DNA from: Mactromeris polynyma | Taxonomy: Eukaryota > Mollusca > Bivalvia > Venerida > Mactridae | Direction of reading: 5' to 3' | Assembly (NCBI GenBank): GCA_032209605.1 | Contig: JASFXZ010000035.1 | Location: 6,363,748 to 6,427,747 of the forward strand | Length of the DNA stretch: 64,000 nucleotides | Part shown: positions 1 to 14,028 of the stretch, piece after piece | Layout of the letters: every line of letters begins with the position of its first letter | Numbering within the stretch: position 1 is the first letter of the stretch | Made by a program: the position numbers and the translations under genes | Notes under the pieces: generated by a model | The model's database searches: none | The model's input: only the letters and a program-made list of their open reading frames with translations | Told to the model about the DNA's origin: nothing

Positions 1-3000
1 TAGCCACGAAAGTCACATGTATATAATATGGTAGTAGCCACGAAAGTATCTTGTCAATAATATGGTAGTAGCCACGAAGGTCACATGTATATAATATGGT
101 AGTAGCCACGAAAGTCACATGTCTATAATATTGTAGTAGCCACGAAAGTCACATGTCTATAATATTGTAGTAGCCACGAAAGTCACATGTCTATAATATG
201 GCAGTAGCCACGAAAGTCACATGTCTATAATATTGTAGTAGCCACGAAAGTCACATGTCTATAATATTGTAGTAGCCACGAAAGTCACATGTCTATAATA
301 TTGTAGTAGCCACGAAAGTCACATGTCTATAATATTGTAGTAGCCACGAAAGTCACATGTCTATAATATTGTAGTAGCCACGAAAGTCACATGTATATAA
401 TATTGTAGTAGCCACGAAAGTCACATGTCTATAATATTGTAGTAGCCACGAAAGTCACATGTCTATAATATGGCAGTAGCCACGAAAGTATCTTGTCTAT
501 AATATTGTAGTAGCCACGAAAGTCACATGAATATAATATTGTAGTAGCCACGAAATTCACATGTCTATAATATGGTAGTAGCCACGAAAGTCACATGTCT
601 ATAATATGGCAGTAGCCACGAAAGTCACATGTCTATAATATGGCAGTAGCCACGCAAGACACATGTCTATAATATGGCAGTAGCCACGAAAGTCACATGT
701 CTATAATATTGTAGTAGCCACGAAAGTCACATGTATATAATATTGTAGTAGCCACGAAATTCACATGTCTATAATATTGTAGTAGCCACGCAAGACACAT
801 GTCTATAATATTGTAGTAGCCACGCAAGACACATGTCTATAATATGGTAGTAGCCACGAAATTCACATGTCTATAATATTGTAGTAGCCACGCAAGATAC
901 ATGTCTATAATATGGTAGTAGCCACGAAATTCACATGTATATAATATTGTAGTAGCCACGAAAGTCACATGTATATAATATTGTAGTAGCCACGAAATTC
1001 ACATGTCTATAATATTGTAGTAGCCACGCAAGACACATGTCTATAATATGGTAGTAGCCACGAAAGTCACATGTATATAATATTGTAGTAGCCACGAAAG
1101 TCACATGTCTATAATATTGTAGTAGCCACGAAAGTCACATGTCTATAATATTGTAGTAGCCACGAAAGTCACATGTCTATAATATTGTAGTAGCCACGAA
1201 AGTCACATGTCTATAATATTGTAGTAGCCACGAAAGTCACATGTATATAATATTGTAGTAGCCACGAAAGTCACATGTCTATAATATTGTAGTAGCCACG
1301 AAAGTCACATGTCTATAATATGGCAGTAGCCACGAAAGTATCTTGTCTATAATATGGTAGTAGCCACGAAAGTCACATGTATATAATATTGTAGTAGCCA
1401 CGAAATTCACATGTCTATAATATGGTAGTAGCCACGAAGGTCACATGTCTATAATATGGCAGTAGCCACGAAAGTCACATGTCTATAATATGGCAGTAGC
1501 CACGCAAGACAAATGTCTATAATATGGCAGTAGCCACGAAAGTCACATGTCTATAATATTGTAGTAGCCACGAAAGTCACATGTATATAATATTGTAGTA
1601 GCCACGAAATTCACATGTCTATAATATTGTAGTAGCCACGCAAGACACATGTCTATAATATTGTAGTAGCCACGCAAGACACATGTCTATAATATTGTAG
1701 TAGCCACGAAATTCACATGTCTATAATATTGTAGTAGCCACGCAAGACACATGTCTATAATATTGTAGTAGCCACGAAAGTCACATGTATATAATATTGT
1801 AGTAGCCACGAAAGTCACATGTCTATAATATTGTAGTAGCCACGAAAGTCACATGTCTATAATATGGCAGTAGCCACGAAAGTATCTTGTCTATAATATT
1901 GTAGTAGCCACGAAAGTCACATGTATATAATATTGTAGTAGCCACGAAATTCACATGTCTATAATATGGTAGTAGCCACGAAAGTCACATGTCTATAATA
2001 TGGCAGTAGCCACGAAAGTCACATGTCTATAATATGGCAGTAGCCACGCAAGACACATGTCTATAATATGGCAGTAGCCACGAAAGTCACATGTCTATAA
2101 TATTGTAGTAGCCACGAAAGTCACATGTATATAATATTGTAGTAGCCACGAAATTCACATGTCTATAATATTGTAGTAGCCACGCAAGACACATGTCTAT
2201 AATATTGTAGTAGCCACGCAAGACACATGTCTATAATATTGTAGTAGCCACGAAATTCACATGTCTATAATATTGTAGTAGCCACGCAAGATACATGTCT
2301 ATAATATGGTAGTAGCCACGAAATTCACATGTATATAATATTGTAGTAGCCACGAAAGTCACATGTATATAATATTGTAGTAGCCACGAAATTCACATGT
2401 CTATAATATTGTAGTAGCCACGCAAGACACATGTCTATAATATGGTAGTAGCCACGAAAGTCACATGTATATAATATTGTAGTAGCCACGAAAGTCACAT
2501 GTCTATAATATTGTAGTAGCCACGAAAGTCACATGTCTATAATATTGTAGTAGCCACGAAAGTCACATGTCTATAATATTGTAGTAGCCACGAAAGTCAC
2601 ATGTATATAATATTGTAGTAGCCACGAAAGTCACATGTCTATAATATTGTAGTAGCCACGAAAGTCACATGTCTATAATATGGCAGTAGCCACGAAAGTA
2701 TCTTGTCTATAATATGGTAGTAGCCACGAAAGTCACATGTATATAATATTGTAGTAGCCACGAAATTCACATGTCTATAATATGGTAGTAGCCACGAAGG
2801 TCACATGTCTATAATATGGCAGTAGCCACGAAAGTCACATGTCTATAATATGGCAGTAGCCACGCAAGACACATGTCTATAATATGGCAGTAGCCACGAA
2901 AGTCACATGTCTATAATATTGTAGTAGCCACGAAAGTCACATGTATATAATATTGTAGTAGCCACGAAAGTCACATGTCTATAATATTGTAGTAGCCACG

Positions 3001-6000
3001 CAAGACACATGTCTATAATATTGTAGTAGCCACGCAAGACACATGTCTATAATATTGTAGTAGCCACGAAATTCACATGTCTATAATATTGTAGTAGCCA
3101 CGCAAGACACATGTCTATAATATGGTAGTAGCCACGAAATTCACATGTATATAATATTGTAGTAGCCACGAAAGTCACATGTATATAATATTGTAGTAGC
3201 CACGAAATTCACATGTCTATAATATTGTAGTAGCCACGCAAGACACATGTCTATAATATGGTAGTAGCCACGAAAGTCACATGTATATAATATTGTAGTA
3301 GCCACGAAAGTCACATGTATATAATATTGTAGTAGCCACGAAATTCACATGTCTATAATATTGTAGTAGCCACGCAAGACACATGTCTATAATATGGTAG
3401 TAGCCACGAAATTCACATGTCTATAATATGGTAGTAGCCACGAAATTCACATGTCTATAATATGGCAGTAGCCACGAAAGTCACATGTCTATAATATGGT
3501 AGTAGCCACGCAAGACACATGTCTATAATATGGCAGTAGCCACGAAAGTCACATGTCTATAATATTGTAGTAGCCACGAAAGTCACATGTATATAATATT
3601 GTAGTAGCCACGAAATTCACATGTCTATAATATTGTAGTAGCCACGCAAGACACATGTCTATAATATTGTAGTAGCCACGCAAGACACATGTCTATAATA
3701 TTGTAGTAGCCACGAAATTCACATGTCTATAATATTGTAGTAGCCACGCAAGATACATGTCTATAATATGGTAGTAGCCACGAAATTCACATGTATATAA
3801 TATTGTAGTAGCCACGAAAGTCACATGTATATAATATTGTAGTAGCCACGAAATTCACATGTCTATAATATTGTAGTAGCCACGCAAGACACATGTCTAT
3901 AATATGGTAGTAGCCACGAAAGTCACATGTATATAATATTGTAGTAGCCACGAAAGTCACATGTCTATAATATTGTAGTAGCCACGAAAGTCACATGTCT
4001 ATAATATTGTAGTAGCCACGAAAGTCACATGTCTATAATATTGTAGTAGCCACGAAAGTCACATGTATATAATATTGTAGTAGCCACGAAAGTCACATGT
4101 CTATAATATTGTAGTAGCCACGAAAGTCACATGTCTATAATATGGCAGTAGCCACGAAAGTATCTTGTCTATAATATGGTAGTAGCCACGAAAGTCACAT
4201 GTATATAATATTGTAGTAGCCACGAAATTCACATGTCTATAATATTGTAGTAGCCACGCAAGACACATGTCTATAATATTGTAGTAGCCACGAAATTCAC
4301 ATGTCTATAATATTGTAGTAGCCACGCAAGATACATGTCTATAATATGGTAGTAGCCACGAAATTCACATGTCTATAATATTGTAGTAGCCACGCAAGAC
4401 ACATGTCTATAATATGGTAGTAGCCACGAAAGTCACATGTATATAATATTGTAGTAGCCACGAAAGTCACATGTATATAATATTGTAGTAGCCACGAAAT
4501 TCACATGTCTATAATATTGTAGTAGCCACGCAAGACACATGTCTATAATATGGTAGTAGCCACGAAATTCACATGTCTATAATATGGTAGTAGCCACGAA
4601 ATTCACATGTCTATAATATGGCAGTAGCCACGAAAGTCACATGTCTATAATATGGTAGTAGCCACGCAAGACACATGTCTATAATATGGCAGTAGCCACG
4701 AAAGTCACATGTCTATAATATTGTAGTAGCCACGAAAGTCACATGTATATAATATTGTAGTAGCCACGAAATTCACATGTCTATAATATTGTAGTAGCCA
4801 CGCAAGACACATGTCTATAATATTGTAGTAGCCACGCAAGACACATGTCTATAATATTGTAGTAGCCACGAAATTCACATGTCTATAATATTGTAGTAGC
4901 CACGCAAGATACATGTCTATAATATGGTAGTAGCCACGAAATTCACATGTATATAATATTGTAGTAGCCACGAAAGTCACATGTATATAATATTGTAGTA
5001 GCCACGAAATTCACATGTCTATAATATTGTAGTAGCCACGCAAGACACATGTCTATAATATGGTAGTAGCCACGAAAGTCACATGTATATAATATTGTAG
5101 TAGCCACGAAAGTCACATGTCTATAATATTGTAGTAGCCACGAAAGTCACATGTCTATAATATTGTAGTAGCCACGAAAGTCACATGTCTATAATATTGT
5201 AGTAGCCACGAAAGTCACATGTATATAATATTGTAGTAGCCACGAAAGTCACATGTCTATAATATTGTAGTAGCCACGAAAGTCACATGTCTATAATATG
5301 GCAGTAGCCACGAAAGTATCTTGTCTATAATATGGTAGTAGCCACGAAAGTCACATGTATATAATATTGTAGTAGCCACGAAATTCACATGTCTATAATA
5401 TGGTAGTAGCCACGAAGGTCACATGTCTATAATATGGCAGTAGCCACGAAAGTCACATGTCTATAATATGGCAGTAGCCACGCAAGACACATGTCTATAA
5501 TATGGCAGTAGCCACGAAAGTCACATGTCTATAATATTGTAGTAGCCACGAAAGTCACATGTATATAATATTGTAGTAGCCACGAAAGTCACATGTCTAT
5601 AATATTGTAGTAGCCACGCAAGACACATGTCTATAATATTGTAGTAGCCACGCAAGACACATGTCTATAATATTGTAGTAGCCACGAAATTCACATGTCT
5701 ATAATATTGTAGTAGCCACGCAAGACACATGTCTATAATATGGTAGTAGCCACGAAATTCACATGTATATAATATTGTAGTAGCCACGAAAGTCACATGT
5801 ATATAATATTGTAGTAGCCACGAAATTCACATGTCTATAATATTGTAGTAGCCACGCAAGACACATGTCTATAATATGGTAGTAGCCACGAAAGTCACAT
5901 GTATATAATATTGTAGTAGCCACGAAAGTCACATGTATATAATATTGTAGTAGCCACGAAATTCACATGTCTATAATATTGTAGTAGCCACGCAAGACAC

Positions 6001-6256
6001 ATGTCTATAATATGGTAGTAGCCACGAAATTCACATGTCTATAATATGGTAGTAGCCACGAAATTCACATGTCTATAATATGGCAGTAGCCACGAAAGTC
6101 ACATGTCTATAATATGGTAGTAGCCACGAAAGTCACATGTCTATAATATGGTAGTAGCCACGAAAGTATCTTGTCTATAATATGGTAGTAGCCACGAAAG
6201 TCACATGTCTATAATATGGCAGTAGCCACGAAAGTCACATGTATATAATATGGTAG
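1..6256. repeat. 34-bp satellite array with higher-order structure
   Basis: About 184 head-to-tail copies of a 34-bp unit (core GTAGCCACGAAAGTCACATG followed by TCTATAATATT), entering from the left edge of the window. Monomers fall into a few variant classes: GAAAGTCAC, GAAATTCAC, GCAAGACAC, GAAGGTCAC and the rare GAAAGTATCTTG. The rare class starts at 39, 481, 1331, 1875, 2691, 4153, 5309 and 6159. Every spacing is an exact multiple of 34 (13, 25, 16, 24, 43, 34 and 25 units), so no indel has accumulated between these points. The GAAGGTC variant follows three units after the rare class at 1331, 2691 and 5309, showing blocks amplified as larger units. Since 34 is not divisible by 3 and TAGTAG recurs, it is not coding. 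Confidence 0.97.
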
Positions 6257-9200
6257 TACCCTTCTTTCAAAATGGCGGAAATTTACAGCATGGGTTACTT
6301 CCCCTGATTTCAAAATCATTGATATTCCGTGAAAATGGCAGCCATTTTGACATCAGGGGACATAAATCATGTCTAAAATTGCATCCATTTTGTAATAAAG
6401 GGACATTACTCTCATTCATAATAGCGACCATTTTTAAGCAGGATGCATAACTCTACCTTGCTTGGCGACCATTCGAAACAAAAGTACCCTCCCTTCTTTC
6501 AAAATGGTGGAAATTAACAGCACGGATTACATCCCCTGATTTCAAAATGGTTGATATTCCGCGAAAATGGCAGCCATTTTGACATCAAGGGACATAAATC
6601 ATGTCTAAATTTGCATCCATTTTGTAATAAAGGGACATTACTCTCATTCATTATAGCGGCCATTTTAAGCAGGGGGCATAACTGAACCTTTTAGGCGACC
6701 ATTCGAAACAAGAGTAGCCTCCCTTCTTTCAAAATGGCGGAAATTTACAGCATGGGTTACTTCCCCTGATTTCAAAATGATTGATATTCCGCGAAAATGG
6801 CAGCCATTTTGACATCAGGGGACATAAATCATGTCTAAAATTGCATCCATTTTGTAATAAAGGGACATTACTCTCATTCATAATAGCGACCATTTTTAAG
6901 CAGGATGCATAACTCTACCTTGCTTGGCGACCATTCAATACAAGAGTAGCCTCCCTTCTTTCAAAATGGTCGAAATTAACAGAACGGATTACTTCCCCTG
7001 ATGTCAAAATGTTTGATATTCCGCGAAAATGGCAGCCATTTTGACATCAAGGGACATAAATCATGTCTAAAATTGCATCCATTTTGTAATAAAGGGACAT
7101 TACTCTTTTTCATTATAGCGGCCATTTTAAGCAGGGGGCATAACTGTACCTTTGAGGCGACCATTCGAAACAAGAGTATCCTCCCTTATTTCAAAATGGC
7201 GGAAATTTACAGCATGGATTACTTCCCCTGATTTCAAAATGATTGATATTCCGCGAAAATGGCAGCCATTTTGACATCAGGGGACATAAATCATGTCTAA
7301 AATTGCATCCATTTTGTAATAAAGGGACATTACTCTCATTCACAATTGCGACCATTTTTAAGCAGGATGCATAACTCTACCTTGCTTGGCGACCATTAAA
7401 ACAAGAGTAGCCTCCCTTCTTTCAAAATGGTGGAAATTAAAAGCACGGATTACTTCCCCTGATTTCAAAATGGTTGATATTCCGCGAAAATGGCAGCCAT
7501 TTTGACATCAGGGGACATAAATCATGTCTAAAATTGCATCCATTTTGTATAAAAGGGACATTACTCTCATTCATAATAGCGGCCATTTTTAAGCAGGATG
7601 CATAACTCTACCTTGCTTGGCAACAATTCGAAACAAGAGCAGCCTCCCTTCTTTCAAAATGGTGGAAATTAACAGCACGGATTACTTCCCCTGATTTCAA
7701 AATGGTTGATATTCCGCGAAAATGGCAGCCGTTTTGACATCAGGGGACATAAATCATGTCTAAAATTGCATCCATTTTGTATAAAAGGGACATTACTCTC
7801 ATTCATAATAGCGGCCATTTTTAAGCAGGATACTTAACTGTACCTTGCTTGGCAACCATTCGTAACAAGAGCAGCCTCCCTTCTTTCAAAATGGTGGAAA
7901 TTAACAGCATGGATTACTTCCCCTGATTTCAAAATGGTTGATATGCAGCAATTTTGACATCAGGGGACATAAATCATGTCTAAAATTGCATCCATTTTGT
8001 AATAAAGGGACATTACTCTCATTCATTATAGCGGCCATTTTAAGCAGGGGGCATAACTGAACCTTTTAGGCGACCATTCGAAACAAGAGTAGCCTCCCTT
8101 CTTTCAAAATGGCGGAAATTTACAGCATGGGTTACTTCCCCTGATTTCAAAATGATTGATATTCCGCGAAAATGGCAGCCATTTTGACATCAGGGGACAT
8201 AAATCATGTCTAAAATTGCATCCATTTTGTAATAAAGGGACATTACTCTCATTCATAATAGCGACCATTTTTAAGCAGGATGCATAACTCTACCTTGCTT
8301 GGCGACCATTCAAAACAAGAGTAGCCTCCCTTCTTTCAAAATGGTCGAAATTAACAGAACGGATTACTTCCCCTGATGTCAAAATGTATGATATTCCGCG
8401 AAAATGGCAGCCATTTTGACATCAAGGGACATAAATCATGTCTAAAATTGCATCCATTTTGTAATAAAGGGACATTACTCTTTTTCATTATAGCGGCCAT
8501 TTTAAGCAGGGGGCATAACTGTACCTTTGAGGCGACCATTCGAAACAAGAGTATCCTCCCTTATTTCAAAATGGCGGAAATTTACAGCATGGGTTACTTC
8601 CCCTGATTTCAAAATGGTCGATATTACGCGAAAATGGCAGGCATTTTGACATCAAGGGACATAAATCATGTCTAAAATTGCATCCATTTTGTAATAAAGG
8701 GACATTACTCTCATTCACAATTGCGACCATTTTTAAGCAGGATGCATAACTCTACCTTGCTTGGCGACCATTAAAACAAGAGTAGCCTCCCTTCTTTCAA
8801 AATGGTGGAAATTAAAAGCACGGATTACTTCCCCTGATTTCAAAATGGTTGATATTCCTCGAAAATGGCAGCCATTTTGACATCAGGGGACATAAATCAT
8901 GTCTAAAATTGCATCCATTTTGTATAAAAGGGACATTACTCTCATTCATAATAGCGGCCATTTTTAAGCAGGATGCATAACTCTACCTTGCTTGGCAACC
9001 ATTCGAAACAAGAGCAGCCTCGCTTCTTTCAAAATGGTGGAAATTAACAGCATGGATTACTTCCCCTGATTTCAAAATGGTTGATATGCAGCAATTTTGA
9101 CATCAGGGGACATAAATCATGTCTAAAATTGCATCCATTTTGTAATAAAGGGGCATTACTCTCATTTATAATAGCGGCCATTTTTAAGCAGGATGCATAA

Positions 9201-9455
9201 CTCTACCTTGCTTGGCGACCATTCGAAACAAGAGTAGCCTCCCTGATTTCAAAATGGTGGAAATTAACAGCATGGATTACTTCCCCTGATTTCAAAATGG
9301 TTGATATTCCAGGGGACATAAATCATGTCTAAAATTGCATCCATTTTGTAATAAAGGGACATTACTCTCATTCATAATAGCGGCCATTTTAAGCAGGGGG
9401 CATAACTGTACCTTGCTTGGCGACCATTCGAAACAAGAGTAGCCTCCCTTCTACC
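6257..9455. repeat. 231-bp satellite rich in AAAATGG motifs
   Basis: Fourteen tandem units, each starting near CCCTTCTTTCAAAATGG, at 6259, 6491, 6721, 6953, 7183, 7414, 7646, 7878, 8096, 8328, 8558, 8789, 9021 and 9241; the array fades at about 9446. Most spacings are 230-232 bp, with shorter deleted units of 218, 220 and 205. Six-unit blocks repeat at 1375 bp: 6721-8095 matches 8096-9470 almost base for base, including private variants. Each unit carries a 17-bp perfect odd palindrome AAAATGGCAGCCATTTT and several more AAAATGG or CCATTTT cores. The short open frames are by-products of the repeat and are not called as genes. Confidence 0.97.
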
Positions 9456-12400
9456 CTGCTTAAGATGTGGCAGAACTTCATAGGCGAGTTAGCCCCTTTG
9501 ACAACTGGGGACACATAAGTCTAGCCCTACTTGGCCACCAATACTTGACAATCCATCTATTATCCAATGGCTGCTTCATTTAATCAATGGCAGGCCTTGG
9601 TAATCTTTTGTAACTTGCAACCGACTATCATACTTAACCGCCGTCATCAACTGTGGGTCAATACTTTCAATCATATAATAAGCCATGTGATCGGGAAAAA
9701 CTCTTCATGGAATGATGAAGAAACCAATTAATGGTTTGTATTTGATCTATCAAAACTGTGAACTAAAACCCAAAGATGGTGGAGCAGTTAAGAGAATAGA
9801 TCAGTCATGGATGTCAGTGGGTGGTTATAGTAAGTAGATAGCAATAAGTAAGACCAACAAGATGCAACAAATTATATCTGGTCACTTCTACGGACCATGG
9901 TCCTTTATGGACAAAACAAACATAATATACAAGATTTCACAATGGAAAGTACATAAATTGTCTATTTTCTAACACAAAAGTCTTCTGGTCCATGTTGAAA
10001 CATATCATTCATGTCTAATATGTCACTTTTTGTTATTTAATAACGTTCAAAAATAATAACCATTCATTCTGGACAACCATTCATTCTGGACAACTATTCA
10101 TTGACGGGACAAATGCACCAATTTGATGAAGTTGTTTGATGAGATTCATTCCGTACCTGAAATATAAAAAAGTATGTTCTTAAAACTTTTTTATCAAAAT
10201 TAGTCCACTTTCATGTCTCAATTTTGTCACAATTAACACAGCTACATTGTATATCGAAAATATCCTCAAATAACAAAGTGGGTTAGGGTTAGGACCTTGT
10301 TTATTCGACAACCTTCTGTCCAAATACTAGGTATAATCTGAAATAAATATCAGGTCCTAATGTATCTTCTTATGCGCGTCAAATTGAAATGGGCTATTTG
10401 AAACCAAGCATTACTTAAAATTTTGAACCCGATGAATTTGAATGAATGAGGTCCGACTGTAAATTACTATAGCTGTATTTAATTGCTAAGTGTATAACTT
10501 AAGTATCATGAGAAAAGCAAAATGAGCCAAGTCATTGCTGATGCTAAGGCATGATGGGAAAATATGTCTGCTAATTAAAATGCAAGAAACAACCTAGTAC
10601 AATTATCATTCAAGACAAAATCCAACATTTTTCATCAAAACAACTATAGTTGGGTGATAATATTTAGCTACTTAAATGTCTAACTGACAGACTTGACTTT
10701 AATGAATATCTTTCAAATAAATTTTTGAAATTCATTAGTGAACCCAAAGGGGTTCAAACCTATGACCCCTATGACGTCAGCACCTAGCACTGAAGAAACT
10801 GCAACCATACCCACTATGCCAACGAAGAAACCTCAAAAACGGTTATTCAGATGACGCTGATATGGTTGTCGTTAGTTCAGTACATGGTATATACGGTGTG
10901 TGTGACATCTTGAGATAATTTTCAGCTACTTTTTTACTATAACTATTTTATAGAGAATACATTTCTGTATGTTAATAATTTAAGTTATAAAAGTGATGGC
11001 AAATCATCAATATACATGTAATTGCAAATGTCAGTATATGTACCAACTGTGTGTTAATCTACTAATGCAATAAATGTTTGTATTCTCGTTCGATAAACCG
11101 TTCGGAAGATTTTCCGGTTAACTAGTTTACAAAATAACTGATTATTCCCATCCCTAATTATTCTACTACATGTATTTACTTTTTAAAGTAAGTCAGTCAA
11201 TATTTTGGTTAATTAATCAACAAGCCCCAGTTATTTTTTACTGTAATCTCAGTGGCAAAGAATTTATCAAATTTTGTTTTAATTTTCTCTATTATTATTT
11301 TTCCCCATCATTTTGTACATGAAAAAAATCTGATAATAAACTTATTTCTGTATTTTTAGCTTTTGCTTTAATTTTAGTGTGAATCTGCAATTCATCAATG
11401 CCCATGGCCAGAGATTATAAACTTGAGATCAGTTGTTGTACTCAAAGCTTTTTTTCAGTCACAACTTATTTTGTCAAATAGATATTTTGTTAAATGTTTC
11501 AGTAACTTTTTAGGTTAATTATTTATGTTACATGGCAATTACTGTATGATCAATTATAAAACAACAGAATTAATCTTAGAAAACACACAAAACAAGATTT
11601 GAAATCAATCTCAAGTTTTATAACCTCAGACAAAGGTGTTCATTTGAAATATTTCACTATTATTTGTCACAAATTTGATACTCCTAGCCCTGATTTCTCG
11701 AATATACTTGAATATACTAAAATACGAAGTTTAAAATATCAGGAAATTTAATAATTTACTAATAATTGTAATCATCAATATTTTTGTATGAACAGTTAAT
11801 TTTATCACAATGCCATGATATTATATTTTTGTAACAATGTGCATTTTATTTTATTAAATTATTCAATTGAAACTCTACATACATCTGCAACAGAAATCCA
11901 CATTTTGTTCTATAACATTTTCTACTATTTTTATCCCCATTTTTTTAATTTTCACTGACCTATATGAACAGAAAATCAATTGTCAATGTTCAGATTTCTT
12001 CAGATTAAAATGTGCTTAATTAGTGAGGTGTGATAGCTTTCACCTGAATGCATCAAATGAAAGCAAAAAATGATATTTAAACTTTGATGGTATGTCTTTA
12101 TTCGGTTACAAAAACCAAAACCAGTTATAATTCCACATTTTTGTGAAATACTGGCAGACTTAAGTACCAACCAAAGTATTTCAAACTTTTGATGTTCAGA
12201 ATACAATTCTTTCATTTATTAATTCACTTCACAGTTATTCAATGTTCTGAAGTTTTATTGACCGACTGACCCACTGACTGACTATGGAAAGTATACCAGT
12301 AAGTATTAATGATTCAAAAGGAATAGTTTGCTCTACATTTCATAAGGCATTTGCTTAGTATTTGGTATATTCTACTGCCAATGTTTTATTCTGACAACAT

Positions 12401-14028
12401 CATGAAGTTAATTTAACATACTGTGACATTATTAAAGTGGCATTACATATTGTATGTAAATTAATGTATTTAACATAACTTTTGTCAGGAATTTAGTATG
12501 GAATGATATTCTTGTCAATGAAAATATGTTTTATTTTGCTGAAATTGTCATAATTTGCAATAAACTAGCCATTTAACTTCCAACTCGTAATAAAATATTC
12601 GTTTTTGGTAAAAAAAGTATAGATCTAAGTATTTGACCTTAGAAAGCCTGTTTTCTTTGAAGTGATGTCTAATGTTGGAAAATGTTCTTGAATGATCTTG
12701 AACAAAATGCAAGTTGTCTCCCTTTAATCAATTATTTGACATTTTGTTCAATATTTTATATTACCTTATTCAGTAAATCAACATGCAGCAACAACACAAC
12801 CAAGAACACATACATGGCTTTATGTAACACTACATGGATCATCATTGTCTTTTGATCCTGAAAAAGAAATCACAGATAAATAAATTTGTGTCAACTAAAA
12901 TAAAAGTTTGAAACTTTACTGAACCACTTCATATAAAACTTTTTATAGGGGTGTCATCTTATGTCTATAGTGTACCATGATATATTGCAATACTTTAGCA
13001 GTGCATTGCAATATGTACCACAATATATTATTTCAATAACCTCACTTTTTTGAACATTATGCAATTTTATCGACTAGACCAGAATTGTTGGAACCTAATT
13101 TGTATTACAACATTTTTAAAACTTGAAACGCAGTGGAGACTTAGTTAACTGAAGCTTTGTTGGATAGTTTTCGGCAACAGCTGTAAAAACAATATTACTT
13201 TTCTAATAAAAAATCCTCATAGTTATTTTTAGTCAGTATGCATCAAGCTTGAATAGACTAAGGCAAGATACGGCATTAGTAGATAGGCCTTAATTAAGTA
13301 TGTACATGTATAAGTTTTTGATTTTCAGTTAAAGCCGAGTTAAAACACAATGCAGACATGAAGAATGAAATTAATTTCGGATGCCTGTTTTTGATGTAAC
13401 AATACTTGTGAATATATCAGTTATAATATCATACATTAAAAATCCACTATACCATCAAATAGAGTTGGTTGTTTGTTAAATCTGGAAACCTAGTCCATTG
13501 ATTAGTGGTATTATGTTATCATTATTCAAAAAACCTTATTCGACTGAAGGTGTTACAATGCCGACAATGCCAGATCTTTCCTGCGCCATTAGAAATTACA
13601 AAACTGCTTAGAAATGCAGACGACAATATTCTTTCTTGTTCTTTAATGGAATTTTACATAATATGACATAGTATGCTTTAGTTCTCAGACATGTACATTT
13701 ATACTCAAAAAGTATCATTTGATATTAATGTTATACAAATTTATTCACTGATTGATAATTCCTACCCAGATATTATGAAATCCATGAAGAAAATAATTCA
13801 ACCAAAACCGTCATGGTTTTTACATACATTCATGTATATCACAATGTATTACGTATGGCAAAGGAATACATGACGGTACATATTTAACTTGTTTTTGTCG
13901 TCACCAACTTGTCATTCATTTTATTTGGATGTCTGACTTTTAATTACCCATTTCGTACTCTTTGTTCTGAATTAATTCATTCTGATCTTGGACCACACAG
14001 ACCCCCTAAAGCAATCCCAGGAGAGCTC
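9456..14028. other. AT-rich single-copy-like DNA
   Basis: No transposon or clear gene was recognised here apart from the candidate exon at 12765-12857 (separate entry). A 17-bp unit (CCATTCATTCTGGACAA) is repeated about 2.7 times at 10069-10115. Open frames of up to 71 codons exist, but they are AT-driven and lack splice context. The region would fit intron or intergenic DNA. Confidence 0.6.
12765..12857 (-). CDS. candidate internal exon, 31 codons, membrane-like
   Basis: On the minus strand a pyrimidine tract (TGATTTCTTTTTCAG) ends at 12858. It is followed by 93 nt open in one frame, in phase 0 at both ends, and then a good donor AAG|GTAATA at 12764-12763. The translation begins DQKTMMIHVVLHKAMYVFLV and runs on into a hydrophobic stretch (VVLLLHVDLL), which would suit a membrane helix. 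I do not recognise the family. Part of the hydrophobic run comes from a simple TTG/GTT-rich stretch, so chance is a real alternative. No neighbouring exon could be linked to it with confidence. Confidence 0.3.

Noticed and set aside
1..6256. Regular short direct repeats resembling a CRISPR array
   Set aside because: Repeat and spacer are not distinguishable: the whole 34 bp repeats, with no unique spacers, and the setting is a eukaryotic genome.
6250..8606. Open frames of 65-76 codons in the 231-bp satellite on both strands
   Set aside because: They recur with the repeat unit and change with its indels; no independent sign of coding.
10275..10300. GGGTTAGGGTTAGG, telomere-like
   Set aside because: Only about two repeats, isolated inside ordinary DNA; likely chance.
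10768..10777. TGACGTCA, a consensus CRE site
   Set aside because: A single 8-bp match in 64 kb is expected by chance and no promoter is nearby.
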